64,000 bases of DNA from Zoogloea oryzae (lineage in GTDB: Bacteria; Pseudomonadota; Gammaproteobacteria; Burkholderiales; Rhodocyclaceae): positions 72,152 through 136,151 of the forward strand of contig NZ_BSPX01000003.1 in the NCBI RefSeq assembly GCF_030161255.1, given 5' to 3'. Position numbers and translations under genes: made by a program. This document shows, one piece after another, positions 35,262 to 44,093 of the stretch. Under the pieces are notes generated by a model. That model worked only from the letters and a program-made list of their open reading frames with translations. It did no database searches and was not told the origin of the DNA. Position 1 is the first letter of the stretch. Every line of letters starts with the position of its first letter.

Positions 35262-36004
35262 TGCCGCTGACGGCGTGCCTCGAAGAGGCACAGACCGCTC
35301 GCCACCGACACGTTGAGGCTCTCCACCGTGCCGTACATCGGAATGCTCACCAGCTCGTCGCAGGTTTCGCGGGTCAGGCGGCGCAGGCCGTCGCCTTCGG
35401 CGCCCAGCACCCAGGCGATCGGGCCTTTCTGGTCGACTGTGTAGATGGATTTTTCAGATTCCCCCGCCGCACCCAGCACCCACACGCCGGCTTCCTGCAT
35501 CTCACGCAGGGCCCGGGCCAGGTTGGTGACGGTGATGTACGGAACGGTATCCGCCGCGCCGCTCGCTACCTTCACCGCGGTGGCGTTGAGCCCCACGGCC
35601 TTGTCCTTGGGGGCGATGACGGCGTGGGCGCCGGCTGCGTCGGCCACCCGCAGGCAGGCGCCGAGATTGTGAGGATCCTGGATGCCATCAAGAACCAGCA
35701 GCAGCGCGGGCTCGGTGAGACCGTCGAGCACGTCGTCGAGCTTGAGCTCCTTGCGACGGCCGTCGACGCGGGCCACCACGCCCTGATGGCGGCGGGTGCC
35801 GACCATCTTGTCGAGGCGATCGCCTTCGGTCGGGATCAGGCGGGTGCCAAGCTGCTCGGCATGGCGGACGAGATCCCGCGCGCGCGGGTCGCTCCGCTTG
35901 GAATCGGTGTAGATCTCGAAGATCGCTTCCGGATCATGGCGGAGCTTGGCGAGGACGGCGTGAAAGCCGTAGATGAGACGGGAACTGGCAGTGTTATCAG
36001 ACAC
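35258..36004 (-). CDS. rlmB: 23S rRNA (guanosine(2251)-2'-O)-methyltransferase
   Basis: 248 residues, SpoU/TrmH family. An N-terminal substrate-binding domain (YGFHAVLAKLRHDPEAIFEIY), then the knot domain with motif 1 LDGIQDPHNLGACLRVADAAGAHAVI, motif 2 WVLGAEGDGLRRLTRETCD and motif 3 MYGTVESLNVSVASGLCLFEA. Methylates G2251 of the P-loop of 23S rRNA. Overlaps the end of rnr by 8 bases, the usual neighbour of rlmB. Confidence 0.96.
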   Translation of the reverse strand: MSDNTASSRLIYGFHAVLAKLRHDPEAIFEIYTDSKRSDPRARDLVRHAEQLGTRLIPTEGDRLDKMVGTRRHQGVVARVDGRRKELKLDDVLDGLTEPALLLVLDGIQDPHNLGACLRVADAAGAHAVIAPKDKAVGLNATAVKVASGAADTVPYITVTNLARALREMQEAGVWVLGAAGESEKSIYTVDQKGPIAWVLGAEGDGLRRLTRETCDELVSIPMYGTVESLNVSVASGLCLFEARRQRQ

Positions 36005-38585
36005 GTTTTGCTTTCTTCTTTGCGGCGCCCGTCGCTGACTTGCGGGGCTTTGCGGTCTTGGAGGCCGCCTTGGCAGGCTTGGCGCTCGGGCTTGCCTTCG
36101 GCTTGGCGGCCTTGGGCTTGGCGGCGGATTTCGTGGCCGGACGCGCTACGGGCTGCTCGGCCGGTTGCTGCGCAGGCTTTGCGGCAGACTTGCGGGCTGC
36201 AGGCTTAGCCTTGGCAACCGGCATCTCGGGCGGCGCAACCGCAGGCGTAACGGCAGGTACCACAGCGCTTGCGGCCTCGGTCTTGCCCCGCCGACGCCGC
36301 GCGGGCGCCTCGACAGCGGCCGGAGCCGAAGCCTTTGCAGCCTGATCCTTGACGGTCTTGCCAACCCGCTCGGTGGCGCGCGCCGGGCCGGTGATGATCC
36401 GGAAGTCAATCTTGCTGGCTTCCATGTTCACCCGCACCAGCTGCACCCGGACCCGGTCCGACAGGCGATAACGCTCGCCGGTCCGCTCGCCCACCAGGCT
36501 GTGATGGGCGTCGTCGTAGTGGAAGTAGTCGTTGCCGAGATCGGAAATGTGCACCAGGCCTTCGACAAAAACGTCGTCCAGGGCCACGAAAAGGCCGAAA
36601 GGTACCACCGCCGAAACGCTGCCGTCGAATTCCTCGCCGATCCGGTCCTGCATGTAGTAGCACTTGAGCCAGTTTTCCACGTCCCGGTCGGCCTCGTCGG
36701 CGCGCCGCTCGGTCATCGAGCAGTGCATGCCGATGGCCTCCCAGTCGCCGGCGTCCTGGGCCGGCACGTAGCGCTCGCCGTTCAGCACGGCCTTGATCGC
36801 CCGGTGGACGAGCAGATCGGGATAACGGCGGATCGGCGAGGTGAAGTGGGTGTAGGCGTCGTACGCCAGGCCGAAGTGACCCACGTTGTCGGGGCTGTAC
36901 ACCGCCTGACGCAGGGAGCGCAACATCACGGTCTGGAGCAGCTGCAGATCGGGGCGGCCCTGGATCTGTTCGAGCAGGCGCGCGTAATCACCGGCCTTGG
37001 GCTCTTCGCCACCACCCAGCTGGATGCCGAACTCGGCGAGGAAGTCCCGCAGCTTCGCGAGCTTCTCCGGCGTCGGGCCTTCATGCACCCGGTAAAGCGC
37101 AGGATGCTCGTTGGCCTGGAGGAAATCCGACGCGCAGACGTTGGCAGCCAGCATGCACTCTTCGATCAGCCGATGGGCGTCGTTCCGGCTCTCCGGCACG
37201 ATCTGGGCGATCTTGCCGTTATCGTCGAAGATCATCTTCGTTTCCTGCGTCTCGAAGTCGATCGCGCCACGCTTGGCACGGGCTTTCAGGAGCACGCGGA
37301 AGAGCTTGTCGAGGTTCTGCAGGTGGGGCAGCAGTTCGCCAATCACCTCGAGGGCCGCCGGATCGTTGTCATACAGCGCGGCGGCCACCTGGTTGTAGGT
37401 GAGCCGCGCCTTGGAGAACATCACCGCCGGATAGAAGCGATACTGCTTGACGACGCCGGTCTGGGAGATCGCCATGTCGCACACCATGCACAGGCGCTCC
37501 ACCTGCGGGTTGAGCGAGCACAGACCGTTGGAGAGCTTCTCCGGCAGCATCGGGATCACCCGCCGCGGGAAATATACCGAGTTGCCCCGGTCGTAAGCCT
37601 CGCCATCCAGCGGCGAACCCACGGTGACGTAGTGGGACACATCGGCGATCGCCACCACAAGGCGGAAACCGCGGCCCTGGCGTTCGCAGAACACGGCGTC
37701 GTCGAAATCCCGCGCGGTCTCGCCATCGATGGTGACCAGCGGCAGCTGGGTGAGATCCTCCCTGCCCTTCCAGTCCAGCTTGCGGACCTTCTCGGGGAGC
37801 TTCCGCGCCTGGGCCTTGGCGTCGGCCGAAAACTCGTGGGGCAGCTCGTGCTTGCGCAGCGCGATCTCGATTTCCATCCCCGGATCGGCGTAGTTGCCGA
37901 GGGTTTCGACGATGCGCCCGACAGGCTGAGCATAGCGGGTCGGCTGCTCGACAAGCTCGACCACCACCACCTGCCCGGCCACCGGCTTGGACTTGCTCTT
38001 GCCCGGCGCCAGCAGGATCTCCTGCGAAATGCGGCGATTTTCGGGCACAACGAGAGTTACGCCGTTTTCCACCAGTACGCGGCCGACGATGCGGGTATTG
38101 GCCCGCTCCAGCACCTCAACGAGCTTGCCCTCAGGGCGACCGCGGCGATCCTGCCCTGCGATCCGGACCATCACCCGGTCGCCGTGGAGCACCTCGCGCA
38201 TCTCGTTGGGGCCGAGGAAGATGTCCGGATGCTCGTCGTCGGTCACGACGAAGCCGTAGCCATCCGGATGACCCTGGACGGTGCCACGGATCAGGTCGGC
38301 CTTGGCCGGCAGCAGATAGGCACCGCGCCGGTTGCGCATGACCTGCCCGTCGCGCTCCATGGCGCGCATGCGGCGCTCGAAGAATTCAAGTTCTTCGGGA
38401 AGGATGTCGAGGGCCGTCGCAACGTCCGGAAACGGCATCGGCACGCCCTGCTCGGCGAGAATCTGGATGATGAACTCGCGGCTGGGCAGCGGGAAATCGT
38501 ATTTCTGGATTTCGCGCTCGAAGAAGGGGTCGCTGCGACGCAGCTTGCTGAGTTTTTTGATGTTATTGGACTTGTAAGTTGACAC
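35997..38585 (-). CDS. rnr: ribonuclease R
   Basis: 862 residues. Order: winged-helix N-terminus (about 1-80), two cold-shock domains, RNB catalytic domain with DGETARDFDDAV (about 290-301, metal aspartates), S1 domain (EFDGSVSAVVPFGLFVALDDVFVEGLVHISDL), then a ~95-residue Lys/Ala/Pro-rich tail. Degrades structured RNA 3' to 5' in the cytosol. The start codon is GTG 38585; no other start occurs until residue 49. The divergent tRNA promoter -35 box (38579-38584) lies on these first codons. Confidence 0.96.
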   Translation of the reverse strand: MSTYKSNNIKKLSKLRRSDPFFEREIQKYDFPLPSREFIIQILAEQGVPMPFPDVATALDILPEELEFFERRMRAMERDGQVMRNRRGAYLLPAKADLIRGTVQGHPDGYGFVVTDDEHPDIFLGPNEMREVLHGDRVMVRIAGQDRRGRPEGKLVEVLERANTRIVGRVLVENGVTLVVPENRRISQEILLAPGKSKSKPVAGQVVVVELVEQPTRYAQPVGRIVETLGNYADPGMEIEIALRKHELPHEFSADAKAQARKLPEKVRKLDWKGREDLTQLPLVTIDGETARDFDDAVFCERQGRGFRLVVAIADVSHYVTVGSPLDGEAYDRGNSVYFPRRVIPMLPEKLSNGLCSLNPQVERLCMVCDMAISQTGVVKQYRFYPAVMFSKARLTYNQVAAALYDNDPAALEVIGELLPHLQNLDKLFRVLLKARAKRGAIDFETQETKMIFDDNGKIAQIVPESRNDAHRLIEECMLAANVCASDFLQANEHPALYRVHEGPTPEKLAKLRDFLAEFGIQLGGGEEPKAGDYARLLEQIQGRPDLQLLQTVMLRSLRQAVYSPDNVGHFGLAYDAYTHFTSPIRRYPDLLVHRAIKAVLNGERYVPAQDAGDWEAIGMHCSMTERRADEADRDVENWLKCYYMQDRIGEEFDGSVSAVVPFGLFVALDDVFVEGLVHISDLGNDYFHYDDAHHSLVGERTGERYRLSDRVRVQLVRVNMEASKIDFRIITGPARATERVGKTVKDQAAKASAPAAVEAPARRRRGKTEAASAVVPAVTPAVAPPEMPVAKAKPAARKSAAKPAQQPAEQPVARPATKSAAKPKAAKPKASPSAKPAKAASKTAKPRKSATGAAKKKAKRV

Positions 38586-38606
38586 GTGTTCTTTCTAATC
38601 TATAAT
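38579..38606 (+). promoter_or_regulatory. sigma70 promoter of tRNA-Leu copy 1
   Basis: Perfect TTGACA (38579-38584) and TATAAT (38601-38606) with a 16-bp spacer, 12 bases before the mature tRNA 5' end. The -35 box covers the first codons of divergent rnr. Confidence 0.9.
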
Positions 38607-38618
38607 GGCGCCTTCGTT

Positions 38619-38703
38619 GCCCAGATGGCGAAATTGGTAGACGCGCTAGTTTCAGGTACTAGTGCCGCGAGGCGTGGAGGTTCGAGTCCTCTTCTGGGCA
38701 CCA
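38619..38703 (+). tRNA. tRNA-Leu (anticodon CAG), copy 1
   Basis: 85 nt including encoded CCA. Acceptor GCCCAGA pairs with TCTGGGC; anticodon stem CTAGT/ACTAG with loop TTCAGGT gives CAG, reading CUG. A long class II variable arm (GCC-GCGA-GGC) and GGTTCGAGTCC T-arm confirm leucine. Confidence 0.98.
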
Positions 38704-38712
38704 AGTTTCAGG

Positions 38713-38747
38713 AAAGCCGATCGATTTGTCGATCGGCTTTTTGTTTT
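38713..38747 (+). terminator. terminator of tRNA-Leu copy 1
   Basis: AAAGCCGATCGA (38713-38724) pairs with TCGATCGGCTTT (38729-38740), 12 bp, loop TTTG, followed by TTGTTTT. Confidence 0.9.
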
Positions 38748-38846
38748 GTACTTCCGCTCAGCCTGCACCACAAAGCACTGGACGCGCGTGACCCGGGCCA
38801 CACTCATCGGGGCCCCGCCAGTAGGCAGGTGAAGGTCACGGAGGAT

Positions 38847-38874
38847 TTGCATTCGCATTAGACTTGTCTATAAT
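38847..38874 (+). promoter_or_regulatory. sigma70 promoter of tRNA-Leu copy 2
   Basis: TTGCAT (38847-38852) and perfect TATAAT (38869-38874), 16-bp spacer, 12 bases before the tRNA. The leader (AGCGGCTTCGCT) resembles that of copy 1. Confidence 0.8.
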
Positions 38875-38886
38875 AGCGGCTTCGCT

Positions 38887-38971
38887 GCCCAGATGGCGAA
38901 ATTGGTAGACGCGCTAGTTTCAGGTACTAGTGCCGCGAGGCGTGGAGGTTCGAGTCCTCTTCTGGGCACCA
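38887..38971 (+). tRNA. tRNA-Leu (anticodon CAG), copy 2
   Basis: 85 nt, identical to copy 1 from acceptor to CCA, starting 268 bp downstream. Same cloverleaf, variable arm and CAG anticodon. Confidence 0.98.
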
Positions 38972-38982
38972 GAATACACAGG

Positions 38983-39016
38983 AAAGCCGATCGATTTTTC
39001 GATCGGCTTTTTGTTT
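38983..39016 (+). terminator. terminator of tRNA-Leu copy 2
   Basis: The same 12-bp stem as after copy 1 (38983-38994 / 38999-39010) with a TTTT loop, followed by TTGTTTTT. The near-identity shows the duplication included the terminator. Confidence 0.9.
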
Positions 39017-39173
39017 TTCTGCCACGCAGCGCCATGACATGGCCTCACCTGCGGTGAAACCTGCTTGACGGAAAACGGGGATTCTTGCGGGAGGATGTTC
39101 AGGGTCTTGTGCCCTACCCTGCCCCACAGCCCGACCGGGCCGCAAGGCAAGACAGGTTTGACGACGCGCGAGA
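39017..39173. other. intergenic region between tRNA-Leu and purA 3' end
   Basis: 157 bp. No gene supported. Only weak GC-rich hairpins are seen on the - strand after purA, none with a T-run; purA transcripts may end at the partly bidirectional tRNA terminator. Confidence 0.4.
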
Positions 39174-40484
39174 TCAGGCGCCGAAGGGGTGACGCTTGAG
39201 GATGGTCTCGTCCCGCTCGGGGCCGGTCGAGATCACGTCGATCGACACTTCACAGATTTCCTCGATGCGGTGCAGGTAGGCGCGAGCCTCCGGCGGCAGC
39301 GCATCCCAGGTCTGGGCGCCAAACGTGGTGCCGCTCCAGCCGGGCATGGTTTCGAGGATCGGCTCGCAACGGGCGACTTCCTCGGAGCCCATCGGCAGCA
39401 GATCGATGCGCTTGCCGTCGAGCATGTAGCCGACGCACAGCTTGAGTTCCTTCAGGCCATCGAGGACGTCCAGCTTGGTGATGCACAGGCCGGAAACACC
39501 GTTGATGATGATCGAGCGCTTGAGGGCCGCCAGATCCAGCCAGCCGCAGCGGCGCTTGCGCCCCGTCACCGTGCCGAACTCGCGGCCGACGGTGGACATC
39601 TGATAGCCCGGCGTACCTTCGGTCTCGAAATCCAGCTCGGTCGGGAAAGGACCGCCGCCCACGCGGGTGCAATAGGCCTTGGTGATGCCCAGCACGTAAT
39701 GCAGACGGCCCGGGCCAACGCCGGAACCAGCCGCCGCCTGGCCTGCCACGCAGTTGCTGGAAGTGACGAACGGATAGGTACCGTGGTCGATGTCCAGCAG
39801 CGTGCCCTGGGCGCCTTCGAACAGCAGGTTGCCGCCGTTCTTGTTGATGGCGTACAGGTCGGCCGACACATCGGTGACCATCGGCAGGATTTCCTGCGCA
39901 TCAGCCATGGCTTGATCGAACTCGGTCTGGAAATCGACCGGCTCGGCGCCCAGGTATTGGGTCAGCACGAAGTTGTGGTATTCAAGGTTCTCAGCCAGCT
40001 TCTCGGCAAAGCGCTTCGGATCGAGCAGATCGTAGACGCGCAGCGCACGACGGGCCACCTTGTCTTCGTAAGTGGGGCCGATGCCCTTGCCGGTGGTGCC
40101 GATCTTGCTGCCGGCGCTCTTCTTGGCCTCGCGGGCACGATCGACGGCGGAGTGGTAGCCGAGGATCAGCGGACAGCCCGGGCTGATCTTCAGGCGATCA
40201 CGCACCTTGATGCCACCGGCCTCAAGGCCGCGAACCTCAGCCAGCAGGTGATGGACATCCAGCACCACGCCGTTGCCGATGAAGCACTCCACGCCCTCGC
40301 GCACGATGCCGGACGGCACCAGGTTGAGCTTGTACTCGGTCGTGCCGACGACCAGCGTGTGGCCCGCGTTGTGGCCACCCTGGAAACGGACCACGCCCTG
40401 CGCCTGATCGGTGAGCCAGTCGACGATCTTGCCCTTGCCTTCGTCGCCCCACTGGGTACCGACAACCACTACGTTCTTTGCCAT
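39174..40484 (-). CDS. purA: adenylosuccinate synthetase
   Basis: 436 residues from ATG 40484 with GGGAGAG upstream; a longer in-frame reading overlaps hisZ and is rejected. GTP-binding/catalytic GTQWGDEGKGKIVDWL (about 8-23), FQGGHNAGHTLVV with the catalytic His, GTTGKGIGPTYEDKVARR, and TSSNCVAGQAAAGSGVGPG. Converts IMP and aspartate to adenylosuccinate with GTP. Last gene of the hfl-hisZ-purA run. Confidence 0.98.
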   Translation of the reverse strand: MAKNVVVVGTQWGDEGKGKIVDWLTDQAQGVVRFQGGHNAGHTLVVGTTEYKLNLVPSGIVREGVECFIGNGVVLDVHHLLAEVRGLEAGGIKVRDRLKISPGCPLILGYHSAVDRAREAKKSAGSKIGTTGKGIGPTYEDKVARRALRVYDLLDPKRFAEKLAENLEYHNFVLTQYLGAEPVDFQTEFDQAMADAQEILPMVTDVSADLYAINKNGGNLLFEGAQGTLLDIDHGTYPFVTSSNCVAGQAAAGSGVGPGRLHYVLGITKAYCTRVGGGPFPTELDFETEGTPGYQMSTVGREFGTVTGRKRRCGWLDLAALKRSIIINGVSGLCITKLDVLDGLKELKLCVGYMLDGKRIDLLPMGSEEVARCEPILETMPGWSGTTFGAQTWDALPPEARAYLHRIEEICEVSIDVISTGPERDETILKRHPFGA

Positions 40485-40488
40485 TTGA

Positions 40489-41646
40489 TTACTCTCCCTG
40501 AAGCGGTTCAACCTGCCAGGCACCGCCCCGCAGAACAAGACGCCGGTCACAGCCGGCCTCACGCCACGTGCCTTCATGGCCGGGCAATTCAATCGTCACA
40601 CTCTCGCCGGCGGCGCGCAGACCCGCAACCGCCTCGGCAAAACCCTGCTCTCCTCCATCCCGCGCGAGGATGGCCCCCGCCGGAAGCGGATCAGCCACCT
40701 GGGTCGCAAGCTCCCGCAGATCGAGGCTGAAACCCGTTGCCGGGCGGCCACGACCAAAGGCGCGCCCGACGCTGTCGTAACGCCCCCCCAGCGCCAGCGC
40801 CACGGGGGAATTGCCGCCGTAGGCCGCAAAAACCACCCCGCTGTGGTAGTGATAACCACGCAAGTCGGCCAGATCGAAACTGATCGGCAAGCCTTGCAAG
40901 CGGATCGCCAACTCCTCAAGATCGTTCAGCGCGGACTGGATCTCAGGCTCCGCCGGCATGATCTGGCGTGCCTTGGCGAGCACCTCGGCACCGCCGTAGA
41001 GGGTCGGCAACGCAAACAGCGCCGCGCGCAGCTCACCCGGAATATCACCGAGCAGATCCTGCAGACCGGGCAGATCCTTTGCCTGCAGGCAGTCGAAGAG
41101 CGCTTCTTCCTGTTGGGGCAGCAGCCCTGCCTTGCCAGCCAACGCCTTGAACAGCCCAACGTGCCCCAGATCGATGCGGGACGTGCCCACACCAGCGATC
41201 TGCAAGGTCTCGGCGAGCAGGCGGATCACTTCAGCGTCCGCCTCGATACCCGCGTGGCCATAAAGCTCGGCACCCAGCTGGAGCGGCTCGCGGGTGGCGG
41301 TCAGGCACGAGGGCATCGCGTGGGCAACGCTGCCGCAGTAGCACAGACGCGCCACGCCCTTGCGGTTGAGCAGATGCGCATCAATGCGCGCCACCTGCGG
41401 CGTGATGTCGGCGCGCACGCCCATCGTCCGGCCGGAAAGCTGGTCGACGAGCTTGAGCGTCTTGAGATTCAGATCCTGGCCAGCGCCCGTGAGCAGCGAC
41501 TCGAGGTATTCGAGCAGCGGCGGAGCGACGAGCTGGTAGCCGTTCAGGCGGAACGCATCGAGGAGACGACGGCGCAGATCTTCCAGTTTTGCCGCCTCTG
41601 CGGGCAGGGCATCCTGGATGTATTCGGGTAGAACCCAACGCAACAT
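40489..41646 (-). CDS. hisZ: ATP phosphoribosyltransferase regulatory subunit
   Basis: 385 residues, a catalytically dead class II aminoacyl-tRNA synthetase paralogue: MLRWVLPEYIQDALPAEAAKLEDLRRRLLDAF, motif 2-like VRADITPQVARIDAHLL, LCYCGSVAHAMPSCLTATREPLQLGAELYG. Partners short-form HisG in the first step of histidine synthesis. True hisS is also present (48735-50030), so this is the regulatory paralogue. 4-base gap to purA. Confidence 0.96.
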   Translation of the reverse strand: MLRWVLPEYIQDALPAEAAKLEDLRRRLLDAFRLNGYQLVAPPLLEYLESLLTGAGQDLNLKTLKLVDQLSGRTMGVRADITPQVARIDAHLLNRKGVARLCYCGSVAHAMPSCLTATREPLQLGAELYGHAGIEADAEVIRLLAETLQIAGVGTSRIDLGHVGLFKALAGKAGLLPQQEEALFDCLQAKDLPGLQDLLGDIPGELRAALFALPTLYGGAEVLAKARQIMPAEPEIQSALNDLEELAIRLQGLPISFDLADLRGYHYHSGVVFAAYGGNSPVALALGGRYDSVGRAFGRGRPATGFSLDLRELATQVADPLPAGAILARDGGEQGFAEAVAGLRAAGESVTIELPGHEGTWREAGCDRRLVLRGGAWQVEPLQGE

Positions 41647-41658
41647 GGGTAAAGCGCC

Positions 41659-41844
41659 TCAGGTAAAGACTAACAAAATGACGAGGCCGAGAAGCATCGA
41701 ACCAAGGCCGACGAAGCGGATCTGCCCGTCGGCCAGCCGGATCAGGCGGGTGAAAGTCTCCCGCCAGGTGGCTGGTGCAACGAAGGGGATGATGCCCTCG
41801 AGCACCAGCATCAAGGCAAACGCCAGGATCAGGGAACGCCCCAT
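41659..41844 (-). CDS. DUF2065 small membrane protein
   Basis: 61 residues, two hydrophobic helices (RSLILAFALMLVLEGIIPFV and FVGLGSMLLGLVILLVF) joined by a charged loop RETFTRLIRLADGQIR. DUF2065 proteins regularly lie between hflC and hisZ or purA in betaproteobacteria. Function unknown; perhaps associated with HflKC. Overlaps the hflC stop by 1 base. Confidence 0.88.
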   Translation of the reverse strand: MGRSLILAFALMLVLEGIIPFVAPATWRETFTRLIRLADGQIRFVGLGSMLLGLVILLVFT

Positions 41845-42761
41845 TATTTCCCGTTCTTGCCGCTCTTTGACGACTCCGGCGCAGCCTGCGCGCGACCACC
41901 CGCCGACTTGAGATACTTGAAGAAATCAGAGTTCGGCTCGATCACCATCACGTCGGACTTGCTCTTGAAGGTGCTGCGGTAGGCTTCGAGGCTCCGGTAG
42001 AAGGCATAGAACTCGGGGCTCTGGCCAAAAGCCTGGGCATAGATCGTCGACGCCTTGGCGTCGCCCTCGCCCTTGATCTTCTGGGCATCCCGATAAGCCT
42101 CGGCAAGGATTACCTCGCGCTGCTTGTCGGCATCAGCCTTGATCTTCTCAGCTTCGGCACCGCCCTGGGAACGCAGCTCGTTGGCAACCCGCTTGCGCTC
42201 GGCTTCCATCCGGCGATAGACGGATTCGGAAACCTCGGCCGGCAGATCGACCCGCTTGAGGCGCACATCGACGATCTGGACGCCGATCTTGCGGGCGTCG
42301 AGATCCGCCTTGCTGCGCATCTCGTCCATGATCTTGTCCCGCTCGCCGGACACCACTTCATGCACGGTGCGCTTGCCGAACTCCTCCCGCAGGCCGGCAT
42401 TGACGGTCTGCTCGAGGCGGGTTTTGGCGCGGGTTTCATCGCCGCCAACCGAGATGTAGTAAAGCTTGGGATCGACGATCCGCCACTTCACGAACAGGTC
42501 GACCAGCACGTTCTTCTTTTCGGAAGTGATGAAACGCTCGGGCTCGGACGTATCCAGCGTGAGGATGCGCTTGTCGAAATACCGTACGTTCTGGATGAGC
42601 GGAATCTTCAGGTGAAGGCCGGGCTCACTGATCTGCCCTTTCACCTCACCCAGCTGGAAGACCAGCGCGTGCTGGCGCTGATCCACCGTGAACAGACTCA
42701 TCGAGAGGATCGCGAAGACGAACAGGCCGACGCCTGCGAAGAATGGAAGACGGTCACGCAT
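41844..42761 (-). CDS. hflC: FtsH protease modulator HflC
   Basis: 305 residues. One N-terminal TM anchor (FFAGVGLFVFAILSMSLFTV), then the SPFH/band 7 domain and a long coiled coil (SESVYRRMEAERKRVANELRSQGGAEAEKIKADADKQREVIL). Forms the HflKC cage around FtsH in the inner membrane. Ends in a Lys/Ser-rich tail. Start abuts the hflK stop with a 1-base overlap. Confidence 0.96.
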   Translation of the reverse strand: MRDRLPFFAGVGLFVFAILSMSLFTVDQRQHALVFQLGEVKGQISEPGLHLKIPLIQNVRYFDKRILTLDTSEPERFITSEKKNVLVDLFVKWRIVDPKLYYISVGGDETRAKTRLEQTVNAGLREEFGKRTVHEVVSGERDKIMDEMRSKADLDARKIGVQIVDVRLKRVDLPAEVSESVYRRMEAERKRVANELRSQGGAEAEKIKADADKQREVILAEAYRDAQKIKGEGDAKASTIYAQAFGQSPEFYAFYRSLEAYRSTFKSKSDVMVIEPNSDFFKYLKSAGGRAQAAPESSKSGKNGK

Positions 42762-44035
42762 CAGCGATCTCCCCGCTCACGGTTGCGGGTGGATTCCCGG
42801 GTACGCGCTTCACCCGAGAGGGCATCCGGCCGAGGCGGAGCGGCGCCCTCGACCACTGCCGGCATCTGGGCCGGACGCGCCGCAGCTGCCGCCGGATCGC
42901 CAACCGCGGCGGCCGGCGCCTGAGCGGCGGTGGCCTGGATCAGCTTGTCGAGCGGCAGGCTCAGCAGATTGCTGCTGCTTCTGGTATCCACCAGCACCTT
43001 GGACGAATTGGTAAACACCTGCTGCATGGTTTCGAGGTACATCCGCTGACGGGTCACTTCGGGCGCCTTGGCGTATTCGGCGTAGATCTGCTTGAAGCGC
43101 GACGCATCGCCCTCGGCCTGGGCCACCACGCGGTTCTTGTGGGCATCGGCCTCTTCCATCAGGCGCGAGGCCGCACCACGGGCGCGGGGAATCACGTCAT
43201 TGGCGTAGGCCTGGCCTTCGTTTTTCTGACGCTCACGATCCTGGCCCGCCTTCACGGCATCGTCGAAAGCCGACTGCACCTGCTCGGGCGGCTGGGCGTT
43301 CTGCATCGTCACCTTGCTGACCTGGATCCCGGTGGCGTAGCGGTCGAGGATGTCCTGGGTGAGCTTCTGGGCGTTGGCCGCCACCTGCTCGCGACCTTCG
43401 TAGAGCACGAAGTCCATCTTGCTCTTGCCGACGATCTCGCGCACTGCGGTTTCGGCGGCCTGGATCACCGAGTCATCCGCATTGCGGTTGTTGAAGAGGT
43501 ACTGCTGCGGATCCTTCAGGATGTACTGCACCGCGAACTGGATGTTCACGATGTTCTCATCGTCCGTCAGCATCAAGGCTTCCTTGAGCACCTTGTTGCG
43601 CTCGGAGCCGCGGTAGCCGATCTCGACGGTACGCACGCCGGTGAGATTCACCAGCTCGTGGGTCTGGATCGGATACGGCATACGCCAGCGCAGGCCCGGC
43701 TCGGTCGCCTCGATGAAGCGGCCGAACTGCAGGACGATGCCCCGCTGGCTTGCATCGACGATATAGAAACCACTCGCCAGCCAGATCACTGCCGCGAACG
43801 CCGCGATCAGGCCGATGCCGCCGCCGAACTGACGGAAGTTCATCTCGGGCAGGCGATTGCCGCCGTCACCGCCGGACCCACCGTTGCCCAGGCCGCCACT
43901 GCGCCCGAACATGCCGGACAGCCGCCGGTTAAAGTCTCGCCAGAGCTCTTCGAGATCGGGCGGACCCTGATTGTCGCCGCCGCCGCGATTGTCGCCGCCG
44001 CCGCGATTGCCCCATTTGGGATCGTTGAGAGACAT
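42761..44035 (-). CDS. hflK: FtsH protease modulator HflK
   Basis: 424 residues from ATG 44035 (MSLNDPKWGNRGGGDN); a GTG 18 bases upstream is possible. A Gly/Asp/Asn-rich cytosolic N-terminus including a tandem GGGDN repeat, a TM helix (about 80-100), then the SPFH domain and coiled coil (RQKNEGQAYANDVIPRARGAASRLMEEADAHKNRVVAQAEGDASRF). Partner of HflC. Confidence 0.96.
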   Translation of the reverse strand: MSLNDPKWGNRGGGDNRGGGDNQGPPDLEELWRDFNRRLSGMFGRSGGLGNGGSGGDGGNRLPEMNFRQFGGGIGLIAAFAAVIWLASGFYIVDASQRGIVLQFGRFIEATEPGLRWRMPYPIQTHELVNLTGVRTVEIGYRGSERNKVLKEALMLTDDENIVNIQFAVQYILKDPQQYLFNNRNADDSVIQAAETAVREIVGKSKMDFVLYEGREQVAANAQKLTQDILDRYATGIQVSKVTMQNAQPPEQVQSAFDDAVKAGQDRERQKNEGQAYANDVIPRARGAASRLMEEADAHKNRVVAQAEGDASRFKQIYAEYAKAPEVTRQRMYLETMQQVFTNSSKVLVDTRSSSNLLSLPLDKLIQATAAQAPAAAVGDPAAAAARPAQMPAVVEGAAPPRPDALSGEARTRESTRNRERGDR

Positions 44036-44093
44036 GAGGATGCCTGAGATCACAGTAATAATCCGCTCCGGGAATGGTTGAAGTCCAGCCCCC

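Noticed and set aside
38652..39150. Two small - strand ORFs ending in an RTRTSTPRGTST-like peptide
   Set aside because: They are the complement of the tRNA-Leu genes, a frequent misannotation seen wherever this tRNA occurs.
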